Positions 1 through 15,000 are shown, numbered from the stretch's first letter. The stretch is DNA of 64,000 nt from Corallococcus sp. NCRR (GCF_026965535.1 NZ_CP114039.1:6386001-6450000); one strand, 5' to 3'. Program-made: numbers and translations. Notes: a model not told the origin generated them from the letters alone.

Positions 1-3000
1 GTCGCACCACCTCGCCGCAGCGAGGCGAGCGCCTTCACTCGCTCCCGATCTTCGCCCAGGCACGCGCGAATCAGCGGGGTGAGGTCCTGGCCGGGCCCCA
101 CCTCCAGCAGCACGCTGCACCCTTCTTCCAACAAGGCCCCCACCGCGTCCGTGAAGCGCACGGGCTGCCGCATCTGCGTGGCCCAGTACTCCGGTGCGGA
201 CAGCTCGCCCGGACGCGCCAGCGCGCCCGTGAGGCTGGAGACGTACCGCACGGAAGGCTCGTTCCGCTGGAGCGCCCCCACCGCACGCGCCAGCTCCGCC
301 ATCACCGGCTCCACGTCCGCCGAGTGGAACGCATGTCCTGACGGCATGCGCACCGCGCCCGCCTTGCGCTGTTGCAACACCGCCTGGAGACGCTCCACCT
401 CGTCGACAGGCCCGGAGACCACGCACCGGTCCGGCGCGTTGATCGCCGCGAGCGTCAGCCGTCCAGACAGCAGCGGCTGCACCTCCGCTGCCGGCAGCGC
501 CACGCCGAGCATCGCGCCCGGAGGCAACCGGTGCATCAGCTCCCCTCGGACCACGGCGAGCCGCAGGGCATCCGGCAGCGAGAGCACGCCCGCGACGCAG
601 GCGGCGGCGTACTCACCGAAGCTGTGCCCCAACACAGCGTGCGGAGCGATGCCCCACGCCTGCCACAGCCGAGCCAACGCCACCTGCACCGTGAACAGTG
701 CCGGGAGCGCCACCCGGGTGTCGGAGAGCATCGCGGACGCCTCCTGGTCCGCTCCCGGACGCAGCAGCGCTTCCACCCGCGAACGCAGCGGCGCATCCAG
801 CAGCGCCAGGCACGCATCCACCTGCGCGCGGAACGCCGGCACGGTCGCATCCAGCTCCCGGCCCATGCCCACCTGCTGCGAACCCTGACCGGAGAAGACG
901 AACGCCACCCGCTTGCGCCGCGCCCCCTCCACGTCCTTCAGGCGCGAAGGCGTAGCCGGCTTGCGAAGCTGCTTCGCCAGGTCCGCCGCGTCCCGGGCGA
1001 CCACCACGCGCCGGTACTCGAAGGCCCGGCGCCCCACCGCCTGCGTGTACGCGGCATCCGCGAACGCTCCTCCATCCTCCGAGACCTCCACGGAGAACCG
1101 CGCCGACAACGCCTCCAGCGACTCCGGCGAGCGCGCCGACAGCACGCGCAGCGCCAACTGCTTCGCCGCCGCCTCCAGGGCCTCCGGCGAACGCGCGGAC
1201 AGGACCTGATCCGCCAGCTTCAACGACGCGGCCTCCAGTGCCTCCGGAGACCGGTCCGCCAGCACGTGCGACGCCAGCGCCAGTGCCCCCGCCTCCATCG
1301 ACTCCGGCGAGCGCGCCGACAGCACGAACAGTTGATGCGAGCGCGTCGTGGGCCCGCTCCGCACCGTGGGTGCTTCCTCCAGCACGGCGTGCGCATTCGT
1401 CCCGCCCACGCCAAACGAGCTCACCGCCGCGCGCCGGGGCGTCTTCCCCCGAGGCCAGGGCCGCAGGCGCGTGTTGACGAAGAACGGCCCCGCGTCGAAG
1501 TCGATCCGCGGGTTCGGCGACTCGAAGTGGAGGCTGGGGGGAATCTCCTCCTCGCGCAGCGACAGCGCGACCTTGATGAGCCCCGCGAGCCCCGCCACCG
1601 TGTCCAGGTGGCCCACGTTCGTCTTGAGCGACGCCAGCGGGATGGTGCCCCGGTGCTCGGGCCCCAGGCCGTAGGCGCGCTGGAGCGCCGCGACCTCGAT
1701 GGGGTCTCCCAGCGGAGTCGCCGTCCCGTGTGCCTCCACGTAGCCGATGTCCGTCGCCGCCACGCCAGAACGGCGCAGCGCCTGGGTGATGACGGTCGCC
1801 TGTCCCTGCACACTCGGCGCCGTGAAGCCGGACTTGTCGCGCCCGTCGTTGTTGACGGCGGTGGCTCGGATGACGGCGTGGATGGGGTCGCCGTCGCGGA
1901 CCGCGTCCTCCAGCCGCTTGAGCACCACGGCCGCCACGCCGCTGCCGGAGACGGTGCCCTTGCCCTTCGCATCGAAGGCGCGGCAGTGGCCGTCCGGGGA
2001 GTAGATCATCCCCTCCTGGTGCACATAGCCGGTGCGCTGCGGCACCGACAGCCGCGTCGCGCCCGCGAGCGCCACGTCCGACAGGCCGGACAACAGGTTC
2101 TGACACGCGACGTGCACGGCCACGAGCCCCGTGGAGCACGCCGTGTACACGAGCATGCTCTCACCGGTGAGCCCCAGCTTGTAGGACACCTTCGTCGGCA
2201 GGCTCTGGTAGGTCGCCGTGCCGTACAGCTCGAAGAACGCCGCCGAGTCCAACGGCAGGTGCCGCTGCACCTCATTCGCGTAGCCGGACTCATTCGCGCC
2301 CGCGAAGAGGGAGATGACGCCCGAGAAGCGCGCGGGGTCGAGGCCCGCGTCCTCCAGCGCCGCCCACGCGCACTGGAGGAACATCCGCTGCTGCGGGTCG
2401 GTCCACTGCGCCTCGCGCAGGGACATGTCGAAGAACGCGGGATCGAACTGGTCGATGTCCGCGAGCACACCCTGCGCGGGCACGAACCCCGGATGCTGGG
2501 TCAGCGACACGCCCGGAGGCAGGCCGGGCATCGGCTCCAGCTCCTCCGGAGTGAAGCGGGAGATGGACTCCACGCCTTCACGCAGGTTGCGCCAGAACTC
2601 CTCCACCGACGCCGCGCCAGGGAAGCGCCCGGACATGCCGATGATGGCGATGGCGTTCGACGGCAACGCCTCCGCCGTCTTGACGGCAGTGGCCTCGGAG
2701 CTGGAAGGCACGGACGCGGGGACCGAAGCGGGCAGGGGATTCCTGGGCACGGCGATGGATGCGGAGTGGTCAGGCATGACGGGCCCGACCGGTGATGCGG
2801 CGTCCGCGTCCGGGACGGAGACCGGCGAGGGTGCAAGGCCCTGCCGCACGGAGTGCCCCTCTCGCTCCAGCCGCCGGGCCAGCCCGTGTACCGTCGGGTG
2901 TTCGAACAGCCAGACCACGGGCACGTCGCGCTGGAGCGCCTCATGCAACCGGCTGGCGACGCGGACCACGGTGAGCGATGTGCCGCCCAGGTCCTCGAAG

Positions 3001-6000
3001 AAGTGGTCGTGGACGCCGACGCTCCGGGCGCCCAACTCCCGCGCCCAGATGGCGGCGAGCTGTTCCTCCAGCGGATCCGCGGGCTCCACGAACCGCCCCT
3101 TGCGAGCACTCGCCGCGACGTCCGGCGCGGGCAGGGACTGTCGGTCCAGCTTGCCCGTGGCGGTGAGCGGCAGCACGGGCAGTGGGACGAACGCGGCCGG
3201 GACCATGTACTCGGGCAGCCGCTGTCGCAGGTGTTCGCGCAGCGCCTGGACGTCCAGCGCTCCGGCTACCACGTAGGCCACGAGCCGCTTGTCGCCGGGC
3301 ACGTCCTCGCGCACGAGCACGGCAGCATCGGTGAGCGCGGGCCAGTCCCGGAGCGCGGCTTCGACCTCGGACAGCTCGATGCGGTAGCCGCGCACCTTCA
3401 CCTGGGTGTCGATGCGGCCCAGGAACTCCAGGCTCCCGTCCGCGCGCCAGCGCACCCGGTCCCCCGTGCGGTACACGCGCTCACCGGGAGTGGCGGCGAA
3501 GGGGTGGGGGATGAAGCGCTCGGCGGTGAGGTCCGGGCGCGAGAGGTAGCCCCGCGCGAGCCCGTCCCCGCCGATGAGCAGCTCCCCCGGAACGCCCACG
3601 GGCACCGGCCGCAGCGAGCCATCCACCACGAACGTCCTCGTGTTCGGCAGCGGAGGCCCGATGGGAATCGACTCGGCCGGGACGTCCTCGGGCCGCTCCA
3701 TGCGGAGGCAGCAGGTGAAGACGGTGGCCTCGGTGGGGCCGTAGCCGTTGACCACCGGGAGGCCCAGCGTCTCCACCACGCGGCGCGTGTGCGAGGGGGA
3801 CAGGACGTCCCCGCCCACGAAGAGCTGCCGCAGTCCGCGCAGCACCTCCCGCTTCACGTCCACCACCTGCGCGAACAACCCCGCGGACAGGTAGAGCGAC
3901 GTGACGCCATGGCGGCGGATGATCTGGCCCAGCAGCTCCAGGTCCGTGGGAGGCCGCGGCGGGAAGACCACGAGCCTGCCGCCGGACAGCAGCGGCGCCC
4001 ACAGCTCCAACGTCGACGCGTCGAAGGACAGCGGCGCCATCAGCAGGAACGTCTCGTCTGGAGTGAAGCGGGCCCAGGGGGCACCGTGCAACAGCCGCAG
4101 CACGCCCCGGTGCTCCACGGCGACGCCCTTGGGGCGGCCGGTGCTGCCGGAGGTGAAGTCCACATACGCGAGGTTCCGCGAGGAGAGCGCCACGTCCGGA
4201 GCCGTGGAGGGCTGCTCCTCCAGCCGCGTCTCCTCCACGAAGACGCACGGCACGTCCTCCGCGACCGGCAGAGAGGCCCGCAGCGCGCGGGTGGTAACGA
4301 GCAGCCGGGGCGGCGCGTCCTCCAGCATGAGGGCCAGGCGTCGCGCCGGGTATGCGGCATCCAGGGGGACGTACGCCCCGCCCGCCTTGAGGATGGCCAG
4401 GAGCGTGACGACGAGCTCCACGGAGCGCTCCAGGCACACCGCGACCAGCGCATCCGGCCCCACGCCCTGCGAGCGCAGCACCCAGGCCAGCGCATTCGCC
4501 CGGGCATCCAGCCGCGAATACGTCAGCCGCGCATCCCCCGATTCCAGCGCGATGGCCTCCGGACGCTGCGCGACCTGGAGCGCGAACCGTCCCACGAGGT
4601 TCGACTCACGCGGGTAGTCCACGCCGGTGGCGTTCCACGCCGTGAGCACCTGATGGCGCTCCTCGGGCGTGATCCATTCCACCTGGGCCAGGGGAACGTC
4701 CGGAGCGGCGACGACGGCGTCCAGCAACGTGCGCAGGTGGCCGGCCAGCCGCTCCACCGTGGGGCGCTCGAAGAGGTCCGTGCTGTATTCGATGACGCCG
4801 CGCAGGCCGTCCGGCGCCTCGTGCAGGAGCAGCCCCAGGTCGAAGCGGGCCGTGGCGTTGTCCACCGGCACGGGCCGCAGCGTGAGCCCCGGTGCCTTCA
4901 GCTCCCCGGTGGGCGCGTTCTGGAGCGCGAAGACCGCCTGCACCAATGGGTTGCGGCTCAGGTCGCGAGCCACGTGCAGCTCCTCCACCAGCTTCTCGAA
5001 CGGCAGGTCCTGGTGCTCGAAGGAGGCGAGCGCCGTGGCCCGCACCTGGGAGAGCAGCGCCCGGAACGAGTCCCCCGGACGCACGCGCCCACGCAGCACC
5101 AGCGTGTTCACGAAGAAGCCAACCAGCCCCTCCAGCTCCGCGCGGTCGCGGCCCGCGATGGGCGAGCCCACCAGCAGCTCCTCCTGCCGCGAGTATCGCG
5201 ATAGCAACACCTGCCACACCGCGAGCAGCGCCATGTACGGCGTCGCGCCTTCCGAGCGGCCCAGCGCCACCAGCCGCTTCACTCCCTCGGACGGGAGGTG
5301 CACGGGGAGCAGCGCCCCCTTCGTGGACTGGAGCGGCGGACGCGCCTTGTCCGTGGGCAGCTCCAGCACCTGGGGAGCCCCGGCGAGGTGCTGCTTCCAC
5401 CACGACACCTCCCGCGCCAGCACGTCACCCTGGAGCCAGGAGCGCTGCCACACGGCGAAGTCCGCGGGCTGCACCGGCAGCGCCGGCAACGCGGGTGTCC
5501 GGCCAGAAGCGAAGGCTTCATAGGCAGCGGCCACCTCGCGGACGAGCACGCCCAGCGCCCAGCCATCGGAGACGATGTGGTGCATGCACAGGAGCAACAG
5601 GTGCTCCCGAGCGTCCAGGCGGAGCAGCCGTGTGCGAAGCACTGGTCCCCGGCCCAGGTCGAAGGGCAGCGCGGCTTCCTCCTGGGAGCGCCGCTGGGCC
5701 TCGGCCTCGCGGGACTCCGGGGGCAGGGTGGTCAGGTCGGTGACCGGCAGCTCCCACGCACCCGCCGGGTGCACGTGCTGGACGGGCTGTCCCTCCTTCA
5801 TCGCGAACGTGGTGCGCAGGGCCTCATGCCGGGAGACGACGAGCTCCAGGGCGCGGCGCAGCGCCACCACGTCCAGCGCGCCGTCCATCCGCAGCGCGGT
5901 GGCGAGGGTGTAGTGGCTGCCGCCCGGGCGGAGTTGCTCCACCACCCACAGCCGCTGCTGCGCGTAGGACACCGGCAGTTCCCTATCCCGCGACGTGGCG

Positions 6001-9000
6001 ACGAGGGCCGGGATGCGCGGTCCCTCCACGCGCGAGAGGAGCGACGCCTCCACCCGCTCCGTGAGCCGGGCGACGGTGGGCGCATCGAACAGGGCGCGCA
6101 GTGGCAGCTCCACGCCGAAGGTCGCACGCAGCCGGGAGACGAGCTGCGTGGCCAGCAGCGAATGGCCTCCGATGACGAAGAAGTCGTCGTGCAGCCCCAC
6201 CGAATCCAGACGGAGCAGCTCCTGGAACAGCGTGGCGATGCGCTGCTGGAAGAGCGTCATCCGCTCCGGAGCCACGGGGCCGGCCGCGACCGAGCGCGCA
6301 TCCGGAGCGGGCAGCGCCCTGCGGTCCACCTTGCCCACGGGCGTCAGCGGCAGTGCGTCCAGCGACACGAACGCGGAGGGCACCAGCGGCGCTGGCAACC
6401 GTTCGGAGACGAAGGCACGCAGCGCCGCTGCCTCCACCGGCGCGCCCGGCACGAACCACGCCACGAGGCGATCCCCGATGACTCCCGCCACCGCGGCCTT
6501 CACCGACGGGTGCTGCCGGAGGATGGACTCCACCTCGCTCAGTTCGATGCGGAAGCCGCGCAGCTTCACCTGCGTGTCCATGCGGCCCAGGAAGTCCAAC
6601 GTCCCGTCCGCGAGCCAGCGCACCCGGTCTCCCGTGCGGTACAGCCGCGCACCGGGCACGTCTCCGAACGGTGAAGGCACGAAGCGCTCCGCCGTCAGCG
6701 CGGGGCGCCCCAGGTAGCCCCGGGCCAGACCGTCACCGCCCAGGTACAGCTCGCCTGCGACGCCCACAGGCACGGGCTGTCCGTGCGCATCCAGCACGTA
6801 CGTCTGGACGCGCGTCATCGGCCGGCCGATGGGCACCGACGTCGCGTGCTCCGGAAGGTCCACGATGTCGTGCGTGGTGACGCCCACGGTCGTCTCCGTG
6901 GGGCCATACAGGTTCACCAGCCGTCCCGGAGGCCCCGCGCGCAGCACCGCGCGCGCCGCATCCACGTTCGCGGCCTCACCGGCGTAGAGGACCGTACGCA
7001 TTGTGGCGAAGGCATCCGGGACTTCACGCGCCACGGTGTGGAAGAGGGCCGTGGCGAACAGGGCCGTGGTGGCGCCCACCTCGCGCAGCGTGCGAGCCAG
7101 TTCCTCCGGAGCCAGCGTCACTTCACGCGGCAGGATGACGAGCCGCGCGCCATTGAGCAGCGCGCCCCAGACCTCGAAGGTGGCCAGGTCGAACGAAGGC
7201 GTGCCCGCCTGCACCACGCAGTCGTCCGGCCCGAGCTGGACGTAGTTCGTGTCCCGCACCAGATGCACGATGGACTGGTGCGTGATGCCCACGCCCTTGG
7301 GCGTACCCGTGGATCCGGACGTGTAGAGCACGTAGGCCAGTTGCTCCGGCCGCACGGTGACGTCCACGGAAGCAGGCGCCGGTTCCTCCGCGTCCGGCGC
7401 AAGGATCACCGTGGGCAGGGAGTGCTCGGGAAGGGCGCTCAGCAGAGATCGCTGGCCCACCACCGCGGCGATGCCCGCGTCCTTGAACATGAACGCGAGG
7501 CGGGAGCGCGGATAGGCAGGGTCCATGGGCACGTAGCAGCCGCCCGCCTCCAGGATGCCGACCATCCCCACCACCAGCTCCAGCCCTCGCTCCACGCACA
7601 GCGCGACCCGAGCCTCTGGAGGGAGCCCGAACGCGCGCAGGCGCCGGGCCAGCCGCCGTGCCCGCTCCGCCAACGCCGCGTAGGTGAGCACCTGTCCTTC
7701 GTGCTGGACCGCGACAGCGTCCGGAGCACGGAGCACCTGGGCCGCGAACAGCTCCGGCACGGTGTGGGGCGCGAGCGGACGCTGCGTGGCGTTCCAATCC
7801 ACGAGCACGCGCTGGCGCTCCTCGCCGTCGAGCAGCGAGTGCTCCCGCACGGGCGCATCCGGCCGGGCCGTGAGCGCGCCGAGCAGCACCTGGAAGTGCG
7901 CCATCATCCGGGCGATGGTTGCGGGGTCGAAGAGGTCGGTGCTGAAGTTCAGGTCGCCGCTGAACGCGCCGTCCCGCTCCTGGAGGCTGAAGTCCAGGTC
8001 GAACTTCGCGGTGGTGAGCTCCCCGCCGCGCAGCTCCAGGCGAAGGCCGGGAAGGTCCAGCGCGCCCACAGGAGCGTTCTGGAAGGTGAACGCCACCTGG
8101 AACAGCGGAGACCGGCTCAGGTCCCGAGCCCCCTGCATGCCCTCCACCAGCTTCTCGAAGGGCAGGTCCTGGTGCGCGTACGCCGCGAGCGTCGTGGCGC
8201 GCACCTGGGCGAGCAGCGCCCGGAACGACGCGCGCGGGTCGATGCGCGCACGCAGCACCAGCGTGTTGACGAAGAAGCCGATGAGCCCCTCGGTCTCCGC
8301 GCGGTTGCGGTTGGCGATGGCGGAGCCCACGAGCACATCGTCCTGGCCTGAGTAGCGCGACAACAGCAGCTGGAAACCCGCGAGCAGCACCATGAACGGC
8401 GTGGCGCCTTCACGGGCCGCCAGGGCCTTCACCGCTTCGGACACGCCCGGAGACAGCGCCACGGGAAGCGACGCCCCCCGGAACGACTGCGAAGCGGGAC
8501 GAGGCCGGTCGGTGGGCAACTCCAGCGCGGTGGGCGCGCCGTCGAGCTCCCGCCGCCACCACTCCAGCTCCGCCTGGAGCACGCCTCCCTGGAGCCACGA
8601 GCGCTGCCAGAGGGCGAAGTCCGCGTACTGGATGGGCAGGGGAGACAGCGCTGGCGACTGACCGGAAGCGAAGGCCCGATAGAGTGCGCCCAGCTCGCGA
8701 GCGAAGACGCCAATGGACCAACCATCGGAGACGATGTGGTGCAGCGTGAGCAGCAACCAGTGACGCCGTGAATCCAGCCGCAGCAACACGGCGCGCACGA
8801 GCGGCCCGGTGCCCAGGTTGAAGGGCCGCGAAGCCTCGGAAGCGGCGTGACGGTGGGCCTCCGCTTCACAGTGGTCCTTGGAGAGGGACTCCAGTGAAAC
8901 GACGGACAGCGTGAGTGCCGCTTCGTCATGGAGCCGCTGGACCGGCGAATCCCCATCGAACACGAACGTGGTGCGCAGGACTTCATGCCGGTGCACCAGG

Positions 9001-12000
9001 GCCTGGAGGGACTGCTCCAACGCGGAGGCATCCAGCGCGCCATCGAGCACCAGGATGCCGGGCACGTTGTAGAAGGCGCTGCCGGGCTGGAGTTGATCCA
9101 GGAACCACAACCGCTGCTGCGCGTAGGACAGCGGCACGGGACCGGAGCGCGGCATGGCCACGAGCGGCGGAGTCCCCGGCCGGGAGTCCTCCCGAGAGCG
9201 AAGGGCCGCCACACGGACCGCGAGCGTCTCCACCGTGGGCGCGGCGAAGAGGTCGCCCAGGGGTAGCTCCACGCCCAGCGTCGAGCGCAGGCGCGACACC
9301 ACCTGCGTGGCCAGCAGGGAGTGGCCGCCCAGGTCGAAGAAGTCATCGTGGATGCCCACGCGAGGAACGTGCAGCACCTCCGCGAAGAGCGCGGCGATCT
9401 GATCCTCCATCGCGTCACGAGGCGCGACGTACGTGTCCGCCAATGCCGAGGGAGCCTCGGGAGCGGGAAGGGCGGAGCGGTCCAGCTTTCCGTTGGCGTT
9501 GAGCGGCAGTGCGCCCAGCACCACCAAGGCGCCGGGGATGAGGTAGTCGGGAAGCCGCTGCTGAAGCTCCGAGCGCAGGGCCCTGCCGTCCAGCGCCTCC
9601 CCGACGACGTAGGCTACCAGTCGCTTGTCCCCGGCGACGTCCTCGCGCACCACGGCCACGGCTTCGTGCACGCCCGGCATTCCGCGCAGGGCCGCTTCGA
9701 CCTCGCCCGGTTCGATGCGGAAGCCGCGCAGCTTCACCTGGAAGTCGGTGCGCCCCAGGAAATCCAACGTGCCGTCCGCGCGCCAGCGCGTCCTGTCGCC
9801 GGTGCGGTAGAGCCGTGCCCCCGGTGTCGTGCTGAACGGGTGCGGCACGAAGCGCTCGGCGGTGAGGGCGGGCTGGTGGAGATAGCCCCACGCCAGTCCC
9901 TCGCCGCCGACGTACAGCTCCCCGGGCATGCCTGGGGGGACGGGCCGCATCGCCGGATCCAGCACGTAGGCGGTGGAGTGAGGCAGCGGACGCCCGATGG
10001 GGACCGCGGCCTCCACGGCGTCGCCCGCGTGCATCCGGTGCGTGGCGGAGAAGGTGGTGTTCTCGGTGGGCCCGTAGCCGTTGATCAACACCGTGCCCGG
10101 GCGCATCCGCGCCAGGTGCTCCCGCACTCGGGACGCCGGGAGCACGTCGCCTCCCGCCAGCACCTGCGCCACGGAAGCCAGGGCCTCTGGATGGTGCACG
10201 GCCATCTGTTCGAACAGGGCGGCCGTGAGCCACAGCGTGGTGACACGCTGCTCTGTCAGCACCTCCGCGATGCGCGCGAGGGACAGCTCCCCCGGAGGCG
10301 CGAGCACCAGCCGGGCTCCATGCAGCAACGCGCCCCAGATCTCGAGCGTCGAAGCATCGAACGCGGCCGGCGCGAGTTGGAGGACCACCTCCTCCGGGCC
10401 GAAGCGCATGAAGCCGGTGTCCACCACCAGCCGCGACACGGCACGGTGCGGAACGCAGACGCCCTTGGGCGTCCCGGTGGAGCCCGAGGTGAAGAGGACA
10501 TAGGCGAGCCGGTCGCCTGTCGTGAGCGCCTCCGGCGGCGCTGTCTCCGGACGTGAAGCCAGCCGGGACGCCTCCACGTCCAGCAGCACCAGCGGCGTCA
10601 TCAACGACGGCAGCTCATCCGCGAGCGACTCCAGCGTGATGACCATCCCCGCCCCGGACTGCTCCAGCAGGAGCGACCAGCGCTCGGGCGGAGCATTCAG
10701 GTCGATGGGCACATAGGCCGCGCCGCTCTTGAGCACCGCCAGCAGCGAGACGATGAGGTCCGGCGAACGCGGCAATAGGACGGCCACGCGGCTGCCCTCG
10801 GAGATGCCCGAGGCGCGAAGGTGGTGGGCGAGCTGGTTCGCCCGCGCATCGAGCCGTGCATAGGTCAGGCTCCCGGACTCGGACACGAGCGCCACCGCGT
10901 CCGGCGCACGAGCGACCTGCTCCGCGAAGCGAGCCGGGATGGACCGCGAGGAGAAGTCCCGGACGGCGGAGACGCCGCTCCAGTCCTCCAGCACCTGACG
11001 CCGTGCCTCGGTGGGCATCAGCGGCAGCCGCGCCACCGGGACCTCCAGCTGTCCGGGAAGCGCTTCCAGCACCGAGGCGTAGCCCTGCATCAACGCCTGG
11101 AGGAAGGCCGGGTCGAAGAGATCGGTGTTGTAGTGGAGGCTGCCGGTGAACCCGTCCGGTGATTCCTCCAGGATGAGGCTGAAGTCGTACTTCGACGGCG
11201 TGAAGGGAGGCGGCAGCTCACGCAGCGTGAGGTCCGGCAGCCGCCACTCCGCGGTGGGTGCGTTCTGGAGGGTGAGGGTGACCTGGAAGAACGGCGTGTG
11301 GCTCGGGTCCCGTTCGGGCTGGAGCTCCTCCACCAGCTTCTCGAAGGGGACCTCCTGGTGTTCGAAGGCGCCGAGCGTCGTGGCGCGCACCTGGGCGAGC
11401 AGCGTCCGGAACGAAGCGCGCGGATCGATGCGCGCACGCAGCACCAGCGTGTTGACGAAGAAGCCGATGAGCCCCTCCGTCTCCGAACGGGTGCGGCCCG
11501 CGACCGGAGCGCCCACGCTGACGTCGTCCTGCCCGGCGTATCGGGACAGCAGCAGTTGGTACGCGGCCAGCAGCACCATGAAGGGAGTGGCACCCGTCTG
11601 CTTGGCCACGGCATGCACGCCGTCCGTCAGCTTCCGGGCCAGCCGCACCGCGAGCGAGTCCCCCGAGAACGTCTGTACCGCCGGGCGCGGCCGGTCCGTG
11701 GGCAGCATCAACAGCGGAGGCGCACCCGCGAGCTGCTCCCGCCACCATGCAAGCTGCGAGGTGAGCACGTCTCCCTGAAGCCAGGAGCGCTGCCACGCGG
11801 CGAAGTCGGCGTACTGGATGGGAAGTGGCGGCAGCGAAGGCCGCTGGCCGGAAGCGAAGGCGTGATAGAGGGCCACCAGCTCGCGCACGAGCACCCCCGT
11901 GGACCAGCCGTCCGAAGTGATGTGATGCGTGAGGACGAGCAGCACGTGCCGCGTCTCCTCCAGCCGCACGAGCACCGCGCGGAAGAGCGGGCCCCGCGCC

Positions 12001-15000
12001 AGGTCGAAGGGCCGCTGCGCCTCCTCGGCAACGAAGTCCCGCAGCCGGGAGTCATCCAGGTTCACGAGTTCGAACGGGCAGGGCGCCGGGGGCGCGATGC
12101 GCTGAACCGGCCCGTGGGCTCCAGCGGCGAACGTGGTGCGCAGTACTTCATGGCGTTCGACCAGCGCATCCATGGCCTGCCGCAGCGCGGGAACATGGAG
12201 CGCGCCTTCGAGCAGGACGGTCCCGGGCAGGTTGTACGCAACGCCACCGGGCTGAAGCTGCTCCAGGAACCACAGGCGCTGCTGCGCGAAGGACAGGGCC
12301 AGCTCACCCTCCCGGCTCACGGGCCGCAACGGCGGCGCACCGGGTCCATCACTCCGGATCCGCGCCTCGTCCAGCGCCGAGGCCAGCGCCGCGAGCGTGG
12401 ACGCCTTGAAGACCGCACGCAGCGGCAGCTCCACCCGCAACGTTGAGCGGATGCGCGAAAGGAGCTGCGTGGCGAGCAGCGAATGCCCTCCCAGCGCGAA
12501 GAAGTCATCGTGCATGCCCACGCGCTCGACGCGCAGCAGCTCCGCCCAGAGCGAAGCCAGCCGCTCTTCCGTGGGCGTGCGCGGCGCGACGTACTCCGGC
12601 GCCACCGCCGAGGCGACCTCGGGCACGGGCAGCGCCCTGCGGTCGACCTTGCCACTGGACGTCAGGGGCAGGGCCTCCATCGAGACGAAGGCACCGGGCA
12701 CCATGTACTCAGGGAGCTTTTCGGAGAGGAACGTCCGAAGGGCCTCCGTCCCCGGTACATCCGGCCTGCCGACGAGATACGCCACCAACCGCGTGTCGCT
12801 CGCCGTCACGCCCGCGAGCGCCACGACGACGGCCTGCCGCACGGCCGGGTGCTGCTCCAGCGCGGATTCAATCTCTCCCAGTTCGATGCGAAGCCCGCGC
12901 ACCTTCACCTGGAAGTCGGTTCGGCCCAGGTACTCGATGGCGCCATCGGGCAGCCACCTCGCGAGGTCCCCCGTGCGGTACAGCCGGGCCCCGGGCGTGT
13001 CGCTGTACGCGTCCGGGATGAAGCGCTCCGCGGTCAGGTCCGGGCGGCCCAGATACCCTCGGCCCACCTGCACGCCCCCGATGAACAGCTCACCGGGAAC
13101 ACCCTGGGGCACCGGCCGCAGCGACGCGTCCAGCAGCCGGATCGCCGTATTCGCCACCGGATGGCCGATGGGCACGGAGCGCCCCAGCGCGCCTCGGACG
13201 CACTCGTACGCGGTGACCTCCACCGCGGCCTCGGTGGGGCCATAGAGGTTGTGCAGCCGGGCATGGGGCAGCCGTGTCAGGCACCGTTCGGCCAGCTCCA
13301 GCGGCAGCGCTTCACCGCTGCACACCACCTGGCGCAGCGACGTGCACTGCTCCAGGCCGGGCGTTTCCAGGAACGCCTGGAGCATGGACGGCACGAAGTG
13401 CGTGACGGTGACGCGCTCCCGCGCGATGAGGTCCGCCAGATAGTCCGGCTCCTGGTGTCCTCCGGGCCGGGCCACCACCAGCCGCGCGCCCACCATCAGC
13501 GGCCAGAAGAACTCCCACACGGACACGTCGAAGCTGAACGGCGTCTTCTGCAACACCGCGTCGCCCGGCGACAGCGGCAGCGTCCCCAGCATCCACTGGA
13601 GCCGGTTGACGATGCCCGCGTGCGCGTTCATCGCGCCCTTCGGCCGCCCCGTGCTGCCGGAGGTGAAGATGACGTACGCCAGCGCGTCCTCGGAGGCCAC
13701 CGGAGGTGGCGCGCCGGATGGCTGCCGGGCCACCTCCGCCCACTGCGAATCCAGGCGGAGCACCGGCACGGAGGTCCCCTCCGGCAGCCGCGCCATCAGC
13801 CGCTCCTGGATGAGCACCACGGCGGGCCGGGCATCCTCGAACATCCACGTGAGCCGCCGCGCGGGCAGGGACGGATCCAGCGGTACATAGGCCCCTCCCG
13901 CCTTCAACGTCGCGAGCAGCGCCACCACCAGCTCCAGCGACCGCTCCAGCATCAACCCGACGCGGACCTCCGGCCCTACGCCCACGGAGCGCAGGTGCCA
14001 CGCGAGCTGGTTGGCCTGGGCATCCAGCTGCGCATAGGTGAGCGCCGTCTCTCCGAAAGTGACAGCCACCGCGTCCGGCGTGCGAGCCACCTGCGCTTCC
14101 ACCAACTCATGCAGCAGCCCCCCGCGAGGAAACGCCACCCGGGGCCCGCGCCACGCATGAAGCACGCGCTGCCGCTCGGCCGCATCCAGGAGGGACAGCT
14201 CCGACAGGCGTGCATCCGGCCGGGAGACAGCGTCCTCCAGCAGGACGCGCAGGTGCCCCATCAGCCGCACCATCGTGGCCTCATCGAAGAGGGCGATGCG
14301 GTACTCGGCGGTGAGGCGCACGCCGTCCGCCTGTTCGAAGGCGAAGAGGGTGAGGTCGAACTGCGCGAAGCCGCTGTCCACCAATTGCGCGTCCAGCGAC
14401 AGCCCGGGCAGGCGCACGGCCGGGAGGGGCGTGTTCTGAAGGACGAACATCACCTGGAAGAACGGCGGCACGTCCAGGTGGCGCGGAGGCTGGAGCACCT
14501 CCACCAGCTTCTCGAAGGGCACGTCCTGGTGCGCGAAGGCCTCCACCGACGTCGCCTGCACGCGGCCCATGAGCGCGCGGAACGATGGATCCCCCGCGAG
14601 CGACGTGCGCAGCGCGAGCGTGTTGACGAACAACCCGACCAGCGGCTCCAGCTCCGCGCGCGAGCGTCCGGCGACGGGCGTTCCGACCGTGAGGTCGTCC
14701 TGCCCGGAGTAGCGCAGGAGCAACACGTTGAAGCCCGCGAGCAACACCGTGAAGAGGGTGGTGCCCTCCCGCGCCGCCAGGGCCGCGAGCCGCTGGAGCA
14801 ATGCGGCGGGGAGCATCGCGGACACCGTCGCGCCCCGGCTGTCCGCCCCTCCCGCGCGAGGCCGATCCGTGGGCAGCGACAGGAACGCCCGCGCATCCAG
14901 TCGCGAGCGCCACATGTCGAGCGACGCCTCCAGCGCCTCGCCCTTCAACGCCTCCCGCTGCCATACGGAGAAGTCCGCGTACTGCAACGCCAGCGCGGGC

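Noticed and set aside
3000..12500. Long similar segments between NRPS modules (e.g. the T-C junctions and C-domain cores)
   Set aside because: Expected paralogy of repeated modules; not a mobile element. Recombination between them is possible but no junction was seen.
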